From Acidimicrobiia bacterium (GTDB taxonomy: Bacteria > Actinomycetota > Acidimicrobiia > Acidimicrobiales > Poriferisodalaceae), in NCBI GenBank assembly GCA_022820925.1, contig JAJEEO010000019.1:62001-126000 (forward strand): a DNA stretch of 64,000 bases, written 5' to 3'. Below the pieces are notes generated by a model. That model was not told the origin of the DNA. It did no database searches and saw only the letters and a list, made by a program, of their open reading frames with translations. This document shows positions 57,067 through 64,000 of this stretch, one piece after another. The stretch's first letter is position 1. Each line of letters opens with the position of its first letter. The translations under genes and the position numbers were made by a program.

Positions 57067-57588
57067 GTGACCGTCCATGACCGCCCGTTCGGGCGCTACT
57101 TCGAGGACTTCGAGATCGGTGACGTCTACCGGCACTGGCCGGGCAAGACCATCACCGAGGCCGACGATCACCTGTTCTGCATGATCACGATGAACCACCA
57201 CCCGCTGCACACCAACGAGTGGTTCGCCCAGCACGAAACCGTGCACGGAAAGAACGTGGTGGTGGGCAATCTCGTGTACTCGCTGGTGCTGGGCATGAGC
57301 GTGCCCGACGTGAGCGGTGCAGCCATCGCCAACCTCGAAGTCGAGACGCTGACCCACTCGCGGCCGACGTTCCACGGCGACACGATCTACGCCGTCACCA
57401 AGGTGCTCGACAAGCGCGAATCCGGCTCGCGGCCCGACCGGGGCGTGGTGACCGTAGAGACCCGGGCGTTCAACCAGCGCTCCGAAGAGGTGTGCTACTT
57501 CCGCCGCAAGGTCATGATCTGGAAGCGGGATGCTGCGCCCGAGCGGCGCTTCCCCTACAGCGATGAGGCAGCCGTCGGCGAGGGCTGA
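57067..57588 (+). CDS. MaoC family (R)-enoyl-CoA hydratase-like protein
   Basis: A 173-residue hot-dog-fold protein from GTG 57067 with GGGAGG 5 nt upstream. FEDFEIGDVYRHWPGKTITEADDHLFC contains the catalytic-region Asp and the His-containing loop follows (NHHPLHTNEWFA). It may hydrate a branched enoyl-CoA such as mesaconyl-CoA. Divergent from the acyl-CoA dehydrogenase with about 160 bp between starts; mutY follows within a few bases. Confidence 0.86.
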   Translation: MTVHDRPFGRYFEDFEIGDVYRHWPGKTITEADDHLFCMITMNHHPLHTNEWFAQHETVHGKNVVVGNLVYSLVLGMSVPDVSGAAIANLEVETLTHSRPTFHGDTIYAVTKVLDKRESGSRPDRGVVTVETRAFNQRSEEVCYFRRKVMIWKRDAAPERRFPYSDEAAVGEG

Positions 57589-57592
57589 TCGC

Positions 57593-58492
57593 TTGCGCCA
57601 CGCCGAGTCGGATGCGCGTGGCTTGCGCCACGCCGAACTGATCGGCTGGTGGCAGGCCGAGCGGCGAGATCTGCCGTGGCGGCGCACCCGAGACCCGTGG
57701 CTCGTGCTGGTCTCGGAGGTCATGCTGCAGCAGACTCAGGTGGACCGGGTGCTGCCGTATTTCGAGGAGTTCTCGGCGCGCTGGCCGACAGCGCAGCGGT
57801 GCGCGGCGGCGGAGCTGGCCGACGTGCTGGCAGCCTGGCAGGGACTGGGCTACCCCCGGCGCGCTCGCAACCTCTGGCGAACAGCGACGATCATCACCGA
57901 GCACCATGACAGCCAGGTGCCCGCCGATCTCGACGACCTGCTGGAGCTCCCGGGCGTGGGCCCCTACACCGCTCGGGCAGTGCAGGCGTTCGCCTTCGGC
58001 ATCGACACAGGCGTGGTCGATACCAACGTGGGCCGCATCCTGGCCCGCTGGATGGGTCGTCGCCTGAGCCCCAGGGAAGCCCAGCACATCGCCGACGAGC
58101 TGGTTCCCGCAGGCGAGAGCTGGGCCTGGAACCAGGCGATGATGGACCTCGGCGTCCAGGTCTGCACCAAGCGAGACCCGAGCTGCGGCCGTTGCCCTGT
58201 GCAGCCGTGGTGCACCTGGGGGAGCGTGGTCTTGGGCTCGGAGCCTTCCGGCCTGCCGGATCCGGCCGACCGCAGCGCTGGGGTCAGCACGCGTCAGGCG
58301 CCGTTCGAAGGCAGCGACCGCCAAGCCAGGGGCCGCCTGCTGGCAGCGCTGTCAGATGGCCCGCTTCCGACGGATCGGGCTGCTGCGGAGATGCGGCTCG
58401 AAGGCGACGCAGTCCGCGCTCAGCGGCTTGTCGCTGAGTTGATTGCCGAGGGTTTGGTCAGCCCAGCGGGCAGCCAGCTTCGCTTGGGCTGA
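57593..58492 (+). CDS. mutY: A/G-specific adenine glycosylase
   Basis: A DNA glycosylase removing adenine opposite 8-oxoguanine. EVMLQQTQV, the helix-hairpin-helix LPGVGPYTA, catalytic Asp in VVDTNVGRIL and the iron-sulfur motif CTKRDPSCGRCPVQPWC (C-x6-C-x2-C-x5-C) are present. The C-terminal NUDIX-like domain is replaced by a shorter, winged-helix-like region. The start is uncertain: TTG 57593 (after GAGGG), TTG 57623 or ATG 57563; a 16-bp direct repeat covers this zone and encodes LRHAE twice. Confidence 0.9.
   Translation: MRHAESDARGLRHAELIGWWQAERRDLPWRRTRDPWLVLVSEVMLQQTQVDRVLPYFEEFSARWPTAQRCAAAELADVLAAWQGLGYPRRARNLWRTATIITEHHDSQVPADLDDLLELPGVGPYTARAVQAFAFGIDTGVVDTNVGRILARWMGRRLSPREAQHIADELVPAGESWAWNQAMMDLGVQVCTKRDPSCGRCPVQPWCTWGSVVLGSEPSGLPDPADRSAGVSTRQAPFEGSDRQARGRLLAALSDGPLPTDRAAAEMRLEGDAVRAQRLVAELIAEGLVSPAGSQLRLG
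57613..57636 (+). repeat. Dispersed palindromic element, copy 1 (start region of mutY)
   Basis: The 24-bp element contains stem GCGTGGC/GCCACGC with a TTGC loop (57616-57633). It recurs with one mismatch (TTAC loop) at 61679-61702. Its second half also recurs 30 bp upstream (GCTTGCGCCACGCCGA at 57591-57606 and 57621-57636), so it lies in the 5' edge of mutY or just before it. Confidence 0.6.
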
Positions 58493-58494
58493 GC

Positions 58495-58524
58495 AGCCAC
58501 GCTGTGCTTGTTCGGCTCGTGGCT
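58495..58524. terminator. Possible bidirectional terminator between mutY and UGSC gene
   Basis: The 31-bp gap between convergent stops contains AGCCACG (58495-58501) pairing with CGTGGCT (58518-58524), a 7-bp stem with a 16-nt loop. No U-tract. Position between convergent genes is the main support. Confidence 0.35.
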
Positions 58525-59042
58525 CAAGCAGCTACGAGCTGTTCGATCAGCTCGTCGAAGGCCTTGTCGGCGATGGCGACCATCTCGTCGTCGGTGCGGT
58601 CCTGGATGGGATGCTCCACCCACACGGCCGCCGGGTCGAAGCCGAGCGCCTTGCCCTGCACCTCGGCCCCGTCGACGAACTGGACGGTGGCGACGAACAC
58701 CGACGGGATGCCGCGGCGTTCCAGATCAGCGATGTCGTGCACACTGCACGACGTGCAGCTGCCTCAATCGGCTAGCGCTTCGATCACCACGTCGCACTTG
58801 GTGGCGATCTCGTGGCGCAGGTCGACCGGGGCCGGCTTGGTGAACGTGGGCTTGGAGTAGCGCTCGACACGCAGGCCCCGCTCGGTCAGCCGTTCCTCGA
58901 GCCGGTTCAGGAAGCGGTCGCCGCGGGGCTTGCTGATGTCCAGCAGGCCCACGGTGAGGCCGTCCAGCGAATCGGGCCGGGTGACCCGTTCACGATGGGC
59001 GGGTGCCGCTTCGTTCGTCGGGTCCAAGACGACAGTGCTCAT
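58524..59042 (-). CDS. UGSC-family selenoprotein, in-frame TGA
   Basis: A 172-residue protein if TGA (complement of 58764-58766, codon 93) is read as selenocysteine. ATG 59042 has GGGGGG(A) about 6 nt upstream. The first 92 residues end in CDVVIEALAD; the TGA then gives U-GSCTSCSVHDIADLE, with U93, C96 and C99 as redox residues, followed by RRGIPSVFVATVQF. This is the hallmark of UGSC (seleno)proteins. A SECIS-like hairpin lies 11 nt after TGA. The gene is downstream of a thioredoxin-fused protein on the same strand. Function unknown; thiol/selenol redox chemistry is inferred. Standard calling would split it. Confidence 0.87.
58734..58752 (-). promoter_or_regulatory. SECIS-like hairpin of the UGSC gene
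   Basis: Read on the minus strand, GTCGTGC pairs perfectly with GCACGAC (7 bp) around a 5-nt loop AGTGT containing GU. It begins exactly 11 nt after the TGA (intervening bases 58753-58763), the same spacing as in the other selenoprotein gene of the window. Confidence 0.75.
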
Positions 59043-59098
59043 GTGGTCCCCCCTGTGTTGGATCCGGTGGGCACGTCCTGATCGACTGTAGCCGCCCG

Positions 59099-59169
59099 AG
59101 GCCCAAGCGGCCTGTGAGCGGAGCGAACAAGAGCGGTACAGCAGGCCCAAGCGGCCTGTGAGCGCAGCG
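59099..59169. repeat. Two 27-bp direct repeats between UGSC and thioredoxin-fused genes
   Basis: Copies at 59099-59125 and 59143-59169 differ at one base. Each holds a small AGGCC/GGCCT inverted repeat with a 5-nt loop. They fill the 130-bp gap between the two minus-strand genes, where they could attenuate transcription or separate expression levels of the pair. Confidence 0.6.
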
Positions 59170-59172
59170 GTG

Positions 59173-60684
59173 CTAGCGCCAGGGGTCGATCTCGACGCAG
59201 ACGGGCTGGGCGCCCACCTCGCCGTTCACCCAGCCGCCGATGACCGCCGAGAAGAGCCCCGCGCCGCCGCCGCAGTGCACCAGGTGCAGGCCTCCCTCAC
59301 GGAACTTCGGCAGATCGGCTTCGGCCAGAAAATCGGGCACACCCTCGGCGATGCCGTCGGCGCCGCGCACCAGCTCGGAGCCCGGTCGAGTCGTCAGCTC
59401 GTTGATGCGGCCAGCAGTCTGCTGGCGTGTCCAGCCGCTGTCGATGAACACGCGGGAATGGTCCGGCGCCACCGCCAGGATCGCATCGAAGCCAAGCACC
59501 AGCTTCGGGTGATGGATCGCATTGAGCGCGGCCGCCATGGTGCGGGCCAGCGACTCGGGATCGCGAGAGAGCTGGTCGACCACCGAGCGGGGCGCCTCGC
59601 CCGGGAAGGCCGTCACAGCGTTGGTGCCGGCCTCGAAGCCGAAGTCGGTGCACAGCGGGTCCCATCCGGTGCCCCCGGATTCGCCGGTGCTGCCGTCGGC
59701 AGCGGCTTCGATCTCAGCGAAGCAGAAGCCCACCTTGCCGGGCTGGCCGAGCGCTGCCCGGTCCACTTCGCCGGGGCGTCCGCCGCCCACGTTGCGGACG
59801 ATGAGCTGCACCGCCCGGCCGATCGTGCTGTTGGCCCGGTTGCCCTGGCCGAACACGTTGATCCCGTTGTTCATGCCGATCTGGCGGGCGATCGGCCCGT
59901 TCACGATGAACACCGGCCCGACCGGCATGGTCGTGGCGAGCATCCCGTGCATGTTGAACGTGTCGTTGCACACGGCGGTCAGCGCTGCGAGCACCACCGG
60001 GAAGTACTCGGGCCGGCAGCCGGCCATAACGGCGTTGACCGCAGCCTTCTCGACCGTGCAGTCGGCGAGATCGGGTGCGACATTGGCCACCACCTCGTCG
60101 GGGGCACGCGACGTGCCTGCCAGCATCGCTGCGACCCGCTCGGCGGTCGGCGGCACCAGCGGCAGGCCGTCCGACCAGCCCCGGTCGAACATCGCCTCGT
60201 GGGCGTCTTCCTGGCTGCCGAACTCGACGCGGCGAGCGCTCAGGCCCGAGCCGCCGAAGCGAGCCTCCAGGGCGTCGACGTGGGCGGGATCGACCGACAG
60301 CGAACCGCAGCCGGGACGATGTTCGGGCAGGCCGGCGCCCAAGCTGCCGAGTCCGCTGAACGATTCCCATTCGGGTCGCGACCAGCCCACGATGCGTCCA
60401 GCCTCGGCACCGTCGGCGAACCGCATCAGCGTCGGCACCGTCTCAATGTCGTGATGCCACGAGAAGCCGAGGTCGTTGTCGTGCACCCTGGCTGCGACTG
60501 CCTCGGGAAAGGCAGCATCGTCCTGGGTGAACACCGTCAGCAGGCCACGGGCTTCGATGTCTGCCAGCACCGGCGCGATGAGTTCGCACGTCGGGCAGTC
60601 CCGCTTCACCACGGCTACCAAGCCGTTCCGCGGCACGCTCGCCGCCGCATCGTCGGTCGTGTTCCCGTCAGCGCTCGAAGCCAT
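59173..60684 (-). CDS. Thioredoxin-like domain protein, partner of UGSC selenoprotein
   Basis: A 503-residue protein. Residues about 20-110 are a thioredoxin-like domain with CPTC active site (VKRDCPTCELIAP) and cis-Pro in ETVPTLMRF. The remaining 390 residues contain WSDGLPLVPPTAERVAAML, CRPEYFPVVLAALTAV, MNNGINVFGQGNRANSTIGRA and many scattered cysteines; this region recurs beside UGSC proteins in other bacteria as far as I recall, but its reaction is unknown. It probably supplies electrons to, or shares a substrate with, the downstream selenoprotein. Divergent from a flavin reductase gene 48 bp away. Confidence 0.78.
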   Translation of the reverse strand: MASSADGNTTDDAAASVPRNGLVAVVKRDCPTCELIAPVLADIEARGLLTVFTQDDAAFPEAVAARVHDNDLGFSWHHDIETVPTLMRFADGAEAGRIVGWSRPEWESFSGLGSLGAGLPEHRPGCGSLSVDPAHVDALEARFGGSGLSARRVEFGSQEDAHEAMFDRGWSDGLPLVPPTAERVAAMLAGTSRAPDEVVANVAPDLADCTVEKAAVNAVMAGCRPEYFPVVLAALTAVCNDTFNMHGMLATTMPVGPVFIVNGPIARQIGMNNGINVFGQGNRANSTIGRAVQLIVRNVGGGRPGEVDRAALGQPGKVGFCFAEIEAAADGSTGESGGTGWDPLCTDFGFEAGTNAVTAFPGEAPRSVVDQLSRDPESLARTMAAALNAIHHPKLVLGFDAILAVAPDHSRVFIDSGWTRQQTAGRINELTTRPGSELVRGADGIAEGVPDFLAEADLPKFREGGLHLVHCGGGAGLFSAVIGGWVNGEVGAQPVCVEIDPWR

Positions 60685-60732
60685 GGCGGGAGGCTACGTC
60701 GCGCACCTAGCGGCGTGTCTAGGGTTGGCGCC

Positions 60733-61227
60733 GTGACTGACGCGAGCGACCAGCCCTCCATAGACAGCCGGCTCTTCCGGGACGTGCTCGGGCACTTTCC
60801 GACCGGCGTCACCGCGGTCACCGCCGTGAACGAGGGCCGACCGGTCGGCATGGCCATCGGCTCGTTCACCTCGGTGTCGCTCGATCCGCCGTTGGTGGCA
60901 TTCCTGCCCACCAAGGACTCGTCGTCGTGGGGCGACATCCGAGCTGCAGGCTGCTTCTGCGTGAACATCATGGCCCAGGACCAGATGGCCACCTGCGGTG
61001 TGATGGCCAGCCGCGCCGACGACAAGTTCGCTGATGTCGAGTGGCGGCCGGGACCCACCGGCGCCCCGATCATCGAGGGCTCGATCGCCTACATCGACTG
61101 CACGATCGAAGCCGTGTACGACGGCGGCGATCACGACATCGTCGTCGGGCGGGTAGTCGAGCTCGAGGTGCTCGACGCGAAGGATCCGCTGCTGTTCTGG
61201 AAGGGTGGCTACGGCACCTTCGCGTGA
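60733..61227 (+). CDS. Flavin reductase domain protein
   Basis: A 164-residue HpaC/flavin-reductase-like protein from GTG 60733. FRDVLGHFPTGVTAVTA, GMAIGSFTSVSLDPPLVAFLP (in part), FCVNIMAQDQ and the C-terminal DPLLFWKGGYGTF are characteristic. Reduces FMN or FAD with NAD(P)H for a partner monooxygenase. It is divergent from the thioredoxin-fused gene and could serve the FMN monooxygenase at 16796, though there is no linkage. Confidence 0.88.
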   Translation: MTDASDQPSIDSRLFRDVLGHFPTGVTAVTAVNEGRPVGMAIGSFTSVSLDPPLVAFLPTKDSSSWGDIRAAGCFCVNIMAQDQMATCGVMASRADDKFADVEWRPGPTGAPIIEGSIAYIDCTIEAVYDGGDHDIVVGRVVELEVLDAKDPLLFWKGGYGTFA

Positions 61228-61251
61228 CGTCCGGCTGATGGGCGGGCTGCG

Positions 61252-61626
61252 GTGATCGGCACCGTCGCACGCATCGCACTGGGAGTGCTGTTCCTGGCGT
61301 CGGGCGCGCTGAAGCTGAGCGACCCGCCGTGGCCTGGCGCGGCCCGGGCGATGGGCGCTCCCCGGTGGACGGTGCCGTTGTTCGGCCCAGTCGAGATCGT
61401 GCTCGGGGCGGGCTTGGCGGCTGGCGTTGCCAAGCCGTGGCCCGCGTGGCTGGCGTTGGCGCTGTTAGTGGCGTTCAGCGCGGCACTGGCGCGGATGCTG
61501 CGACGCCCGCGTGACGAGCGGCCCGCGTGTGCATGCTTCGGCCGCTGGTCGGCGAAGCCTGTTGGCGCCGGTTCGCTGCTGCGCAACGGTTTGCTCGAGG
61601 CACTTGCCGTGCTGGCGCTCTTCTAG
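61252..61626 (+). CDS. MauE/DoxX family redox-associated membrane protein
   Basis: A 124-residue protein with four hydrophobic helices. LGVLFLASGALKLSDP at the N-terminus and the ACACFG cysteine motif (about residues 86-91) are typical of MauE/DoxX-like proteins that carry electrons or help disulfide chemistry in the envelope. It may be co-transcribed with the flavin reductase 24 bp upstream. Start GTG 61252. Confidence 0.82.
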   Translation: MIGTVARIALGVLFLASGALKLSDPPWPGAARAMGAPRWTVPLFGPVEIVLGAGLAAGVAKPWPAWLALALLVAFSAALARMLRRPRDERPACACFGRWSAKPVGAGSLLRNGLLEALAVLALF

Positions 61627-61642
61627 GCCGCCACGCGACCCA

Positions 61643-61702
61643 TGCTGTCTGCGCGTGGCTTACGCCACTCGTGCTGTCTGCGCGTGGCTTACGCCACGCC
61701 GA
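61643..61702. repeat. Tandem palindromic elements between convergent genes (copies 2 and 3)
   Basis: Two exact 26-bp copies (61643-61668, 61672-61697) fill the gap between the MauE-like gene and oligopeptidase B. Each forms a hairpin with a TTAC loop: GTGGC/GCCAC in the first, GCGTGGC/GCCACGC in the second. The second extends into a 24-bp match with the element at 57613. A bidirectional terminator role fits their position. Confidence 0.6.
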
Positions 61703-63839
61703 GCACGTCGCAGATGAACGCCAGGATGAACGCTTCATCGCGCCAGGCGTCGTAGCGGCCTGAGGGTCCGCCATGGCCGGCACCCATCTCGGTGCGCAGC
61801 AGGATCGGCTTGGTCGAGGTGGTGGTCGCCCGCAGCTTCGCCACCCACTTGGCGGGCTCCCAGTACTGCACCCGCGGGTCGGTCAGCCCGGCAGTGACCA
61901 GCACGGCAGGGTGGTCGGCCGCCTCGACGTTCTCGTAGGGCGCATACGACCGGATCGTCTCGAACGCAGTCGGGTCGTTCGGATCGCCCCACTCGTCGTA
62001 CTCGGTGACGGTCAGGGGGATGTCCGGGTCGAGCATCGTGTTCAGCACGTCCACGAAGGGCACCTCGGCGACGACACCGCAGAACAGGTCCGGGTGGCGG
62101 TTCACCATCGCCCCCATGAGCAGGCCGCCGGCGCTGCCGCCCCGGGCGCAGATCCGGCGCGGGTCTGCCCATCCCTCCAAGGCCAAGTGGCCGGCGCAGG
62201 CGGCGAAGTCATCGAACGTGTTGTGCTTGCGGTCGAGCTTGCCGCCCTCGTACCAAGCCCGCCCCAACTCGCCGCCGCCGCGCACGTGAGCGATGGCAAA
62301 CAGCACGCCCCGGTCCAGCAGCGACAGCCGGACCGTCGAGAACGACGCAGGCATGCCGATCTCATAGGCCCCGTAGCCGTACAGCAGGCAGGGCGCCGGC
62401 CAGCTGATTGCGCTCGGCTTCCACACCAGGCTGATCGGCACCGCCGTGCCGTCGGGCGCCGTGGCGGTGATGCGCTCGGTCGTGTAGGCGCTCAAGTCGA
62501 CATCGCCGAGCACCGGCAGCTGGTCGAGCAGTTCTCGCTCGCCGCTGTCGAGATCCAGCTCGAAGATCGACGGCGGCGTCACCATCGACGTGTAGCCGAA
62601 TCGGTAGCGCCGGGTGTCGAATTCGGCATTCGCCCCGCCGCCCGCCTCATAGACCGGCTCCGGCATCTCGATCTCGAACGCAGGGCCGAGCTCGCCCGCT
62701 TCAGCGCCGCGAGTGTCGTGCACCCTCAGGGTGGTCAGCCCGTCCTGCCGGTCGTGAACGACGACGAAGTCGTCGAAGCAGTCCACATCGTCGAGCCGGA
62801 TGCCGGGCCGGTCGCCGATGAGCTCGCTCCACGTGCTGAGGTCGTCGGGGCCATCACCGCCAGCCGGGTTGCTGCTTTCGCCGGGGACATCGCCGCTGGC
62901 TGGGGCGTCGCCTTCGCTCGGCACCGGGGCCTCGACCAGCCGGAAGTCCTGCGCGCCGTCGTTCGTGACGATCAGCAGCCGGTCGCCCTGGTGGTCGACG
63001 CCGTACTCGATGCCCTCGCTGCGTGCCCGCACTACCAGCGGCTCAGCATCGGGCCGGTCGGCATCCACCAGGCGGTGCTCGGAGGTGATCTTGGACTGCG
63101 AGCCGATCACCACGAACCGCTCGCTGCGGATGGCCCCGACGCCCACCCAGAACCGCTCGTCGTCCTCCCGGTAGGCCTCGAGGTCACCGGCGGGGTCGGT
63201 GCCCACGACGTGGCGGATCACCCGGTTGGGGCGCTGGGCGTCGTCGGTGCGCACGGCGAACAGCGTCGAGTTGTCGTTGGCCCACACCAGCCCGTAGCTG
63301 AGTTCGGCGAGCCCGCACCCCGCTGCGGGCACGTCGGGGCCGTCCAGCACCCGGCCGCTGGCGATGTCGACAACGGTCAGCGTGTACTTCTCGTCGCCGT
63401 CGGTGTCGGTGGTGTAGGCGAGCAGGCGGTGATCGGGGCTGACGGCCAGGTCGCCGACGGCGAAGTACTCGTGGCCCTCGGCCAGTTCGTTCTCGTCGAG
63501 CAGCACTGTCTCGTCGTCGTCGGTGCCGCCCCGGGGGCGCCGCACGTGGATGACGTACTGCAGGCCCTCCACGGTGCGGGCCCGGTACTCCCAGTCGTCC
63601 TTCGGCGTCGGCAGCGACTGGTGGGTTTCCTTGGTGCGGTCCTTGATCTCGCTGAAGATCTGCTCCCGCAGATCGGCCAGGTGGACAGTCGCGGCTTCCG
63701 TATAGGCATTCTCGGCCTCGAGGTACTCCCGCACCGCGGGGTCGTCCCGATCACGCAGCCAGTGCCAGGGGTCGTCGGTCTCGGTGCCGTGAATGCGCCG
63801 CACGTGCGGCCGCTGCGGTGCCACCGGAGGCTGCGTCAT
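61689..63839 (-). CDS. Oligopeptidase B (S9 family peptidase)
   Basis: A 716-residue prolyl-oligopeptidase-family protein. N-terminal TDDPWHWLRDRDDP begins the beta-propeller; the alpha/beta-hydrolase part has nucleophile Ser in GGSAGGLLMGAM, Asp in LTDPRVQYWEP and His in GAGHGG. An acidic Gly/Pro/Ser-rich insertion of about 25 residues near residue 310 is unusual. Cleaves short peptides after basic residues. The stop lies inside a palindromic repeat. Confidence 0.93.
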   Translation of the reverse strand: MTQPPVAPQRPHVRRIHGTETDDPWHWLRDRDDPAVREYLEAENAYTEAATVHLADLREQIFSEIKDRTKETHQSLPTPKDDWEYRARTVEGLQYVIHVRRPRGGTDDDETVLLDENELAEGHEYFAVGDLAVSPDHRLLAYTTDTDGDEKYTLTVVDIASGRVLDGPDVPAAGCGLAELSYGLVWANDNSTLFAVRTDDAQRPNRVIRHVVGTDPAGDLEAYREDDERFWVGVGAIRSERFVVIGSQSKITSEHRLVDADRPDAEPLVVRARSEGIEYGVDHQGDRLLIVTNDGAQDFRLVEAPVPSEGDAPASGDVPGESSNPAGGDGPDDLSTWSELIGDRPGIRLDDVDCFDDFVVVHDRQDGLTTLRVHDTRGAEAGELGPAFEIEMPEPVYEAGGGANAEFDTRRYRFGYTSMVTPPSIFELDLDSGERELLDQLPVLGDVDLSAYTTERITATAPDGTAVPISLVWKPSAISWPAPCLLYGYGAYEIGMPASFSTVRLSLLDRGVLFAIAHVRGGGELGRAWYEGGKLDRKHNTFDDFAACAGHLALEGWADPRRICARGGSAGGLLMGAMVNRHPDLFCGVVAEVPFVDVLNTMLDPDIPLTVTEYDEWGDPNDPTAFETIRSYAPYENVEAADHPAVLVTAGLTDPRVQYWEPAKWVAKLRATTTSTKPILLRTEMGAGHGGPSGRYDAWRDEAFILAFICDVLGVA

Positions 63840-63912
63840 GGAGCCCGCACCGTAGCGCCCGAGCTGTGTCGATCACTCCGTCAATTCGGAGGCTGACCAC
63901 TAGCGTGGCGGC

Positions 63913-64000
63913 GTGCCGATATATGCGCTTGGCGACTACGAGCCCGACATCCATCCCGATGCCTTCGTGATGCCCGAGGCGATCATCATCGGGCGGGTGA
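63913..64000 (+). CDS. Gamma-carbonic anhydrase/hexapeptide-repeat family protein (3' end outside window)
   Basis: The frame from GTG 63913 reads MPIYALGDYEPDIHPDAFV then PEAIIIGRV and runs off the window. This opening is that of YrdA/PaaY-like left-handed beta-helix proteins, whose xxIIGxV hexapeptide repeats begin here. Zinc ligands lie beyond the end, so carbonic anhydrase activity cannot be judged. Confidence 0.8.
   Translation, partial: MPIYALGDYEPDIHPDAFVMPEAIIIGRV

Overview
The window is a single stretch of high-GC, gene-dense bacterial chromosome (about two thirds G+C by eye, GTG starts common, many 4-bp stop/start overlaps). Gene content points to an actinobacterium, most likely an aerobic member of class Acidimicrobiia: inositol-phosphate synthase, several luciferase-like (F420/FMN type) oxidoreductases, a PPK2 kinase, a mycobacterial-style P450, acyl-CoA dehydrogenase/MaoC genes, homogentisate dioxygenase and an M18 aminopeptidase. 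The lineage is inference from gene types; no rRNA, tRNA or phage/IS genes are visible.

Layout. 1-10.1 kb: P450 C-terminus, ino1, a secreted His-rich protein, a methyltransferase, a Rieske-thiamine diphosphate fusion enzyme, a translationally coupled four-gene operon (phosphatase, DmdA/GcvT-like, ornithine cyclodeaminase-like, EamA exporter) and PPK2. 10.1-24.9 kb: SulP/STAS transporter, SDRs, MFS permease, homogentisate dioxygenase, an NtaA-type monooxygenase, and a surface-glycan locus (ABC exporter pair divergent from a two-headed glycosyltransferase). 23.1-27.5 kb: PhyH dioxygenase, SDR, a GrdB/PrdB-like selenoprotein read through TGA, and an MFS permease. 27.5-36 kb: fused indolepyruvate ferredoxin oxidoreductase next to an aldoxime dehydratase-like gene, transsulfuration genes (CBS then CGS/CGL), and an ammonium transporter interrupted by TGA. 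36-45 kb: phosphatase, aminopeptidase, LLM oxidoreductase, lipoprotein, second SulP, AlkD-like repair protein, rhomboid, EamA. 44.5-50.5 kb: complete branched-chain amino acid type ABC transporter (binding protein, LivH, LivM, LivG, LivF). 50.5-64 kb: dehydrogenases, a diguanylate cyclase, an acyl-CoA dehydrogenase divergent from a MaoC hydratase, mutY, a UGSC-family selenoprotein with a thioredoxin-fused partner, flavin reductase, a MauE/DoxX membrane protein, oligopeptidase B and the start of a hexapeptide-repeat protein.

The most striking signal is two genes whose reading frames run through an in-frame TGA into a redox motif (U-P-L-C and U-G-S-C-T-S-C). In both, a perfect hairpin with GU in its loop begins exactly 11 nt after the TGA, the geometry of the E. 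coli fdhF SECIS. A third in-frame TGA, in the ammonium transporter, lacks this hairpin and is more likely a nonsense mutation or sequence error. The second selenoprotein gene lies downstream of a large protein with an N-terminal CxxC thioredoxin-like domain, suggesting a selenium-dependent redox system in an apparently aerobic actinobacterium.

A second theme is a set of short tandem or dispersed hairpin elements near gene ends (11.9, 57.6, 59.1 and 61.6 kb), one pair showing a compensatory base change in its stem.
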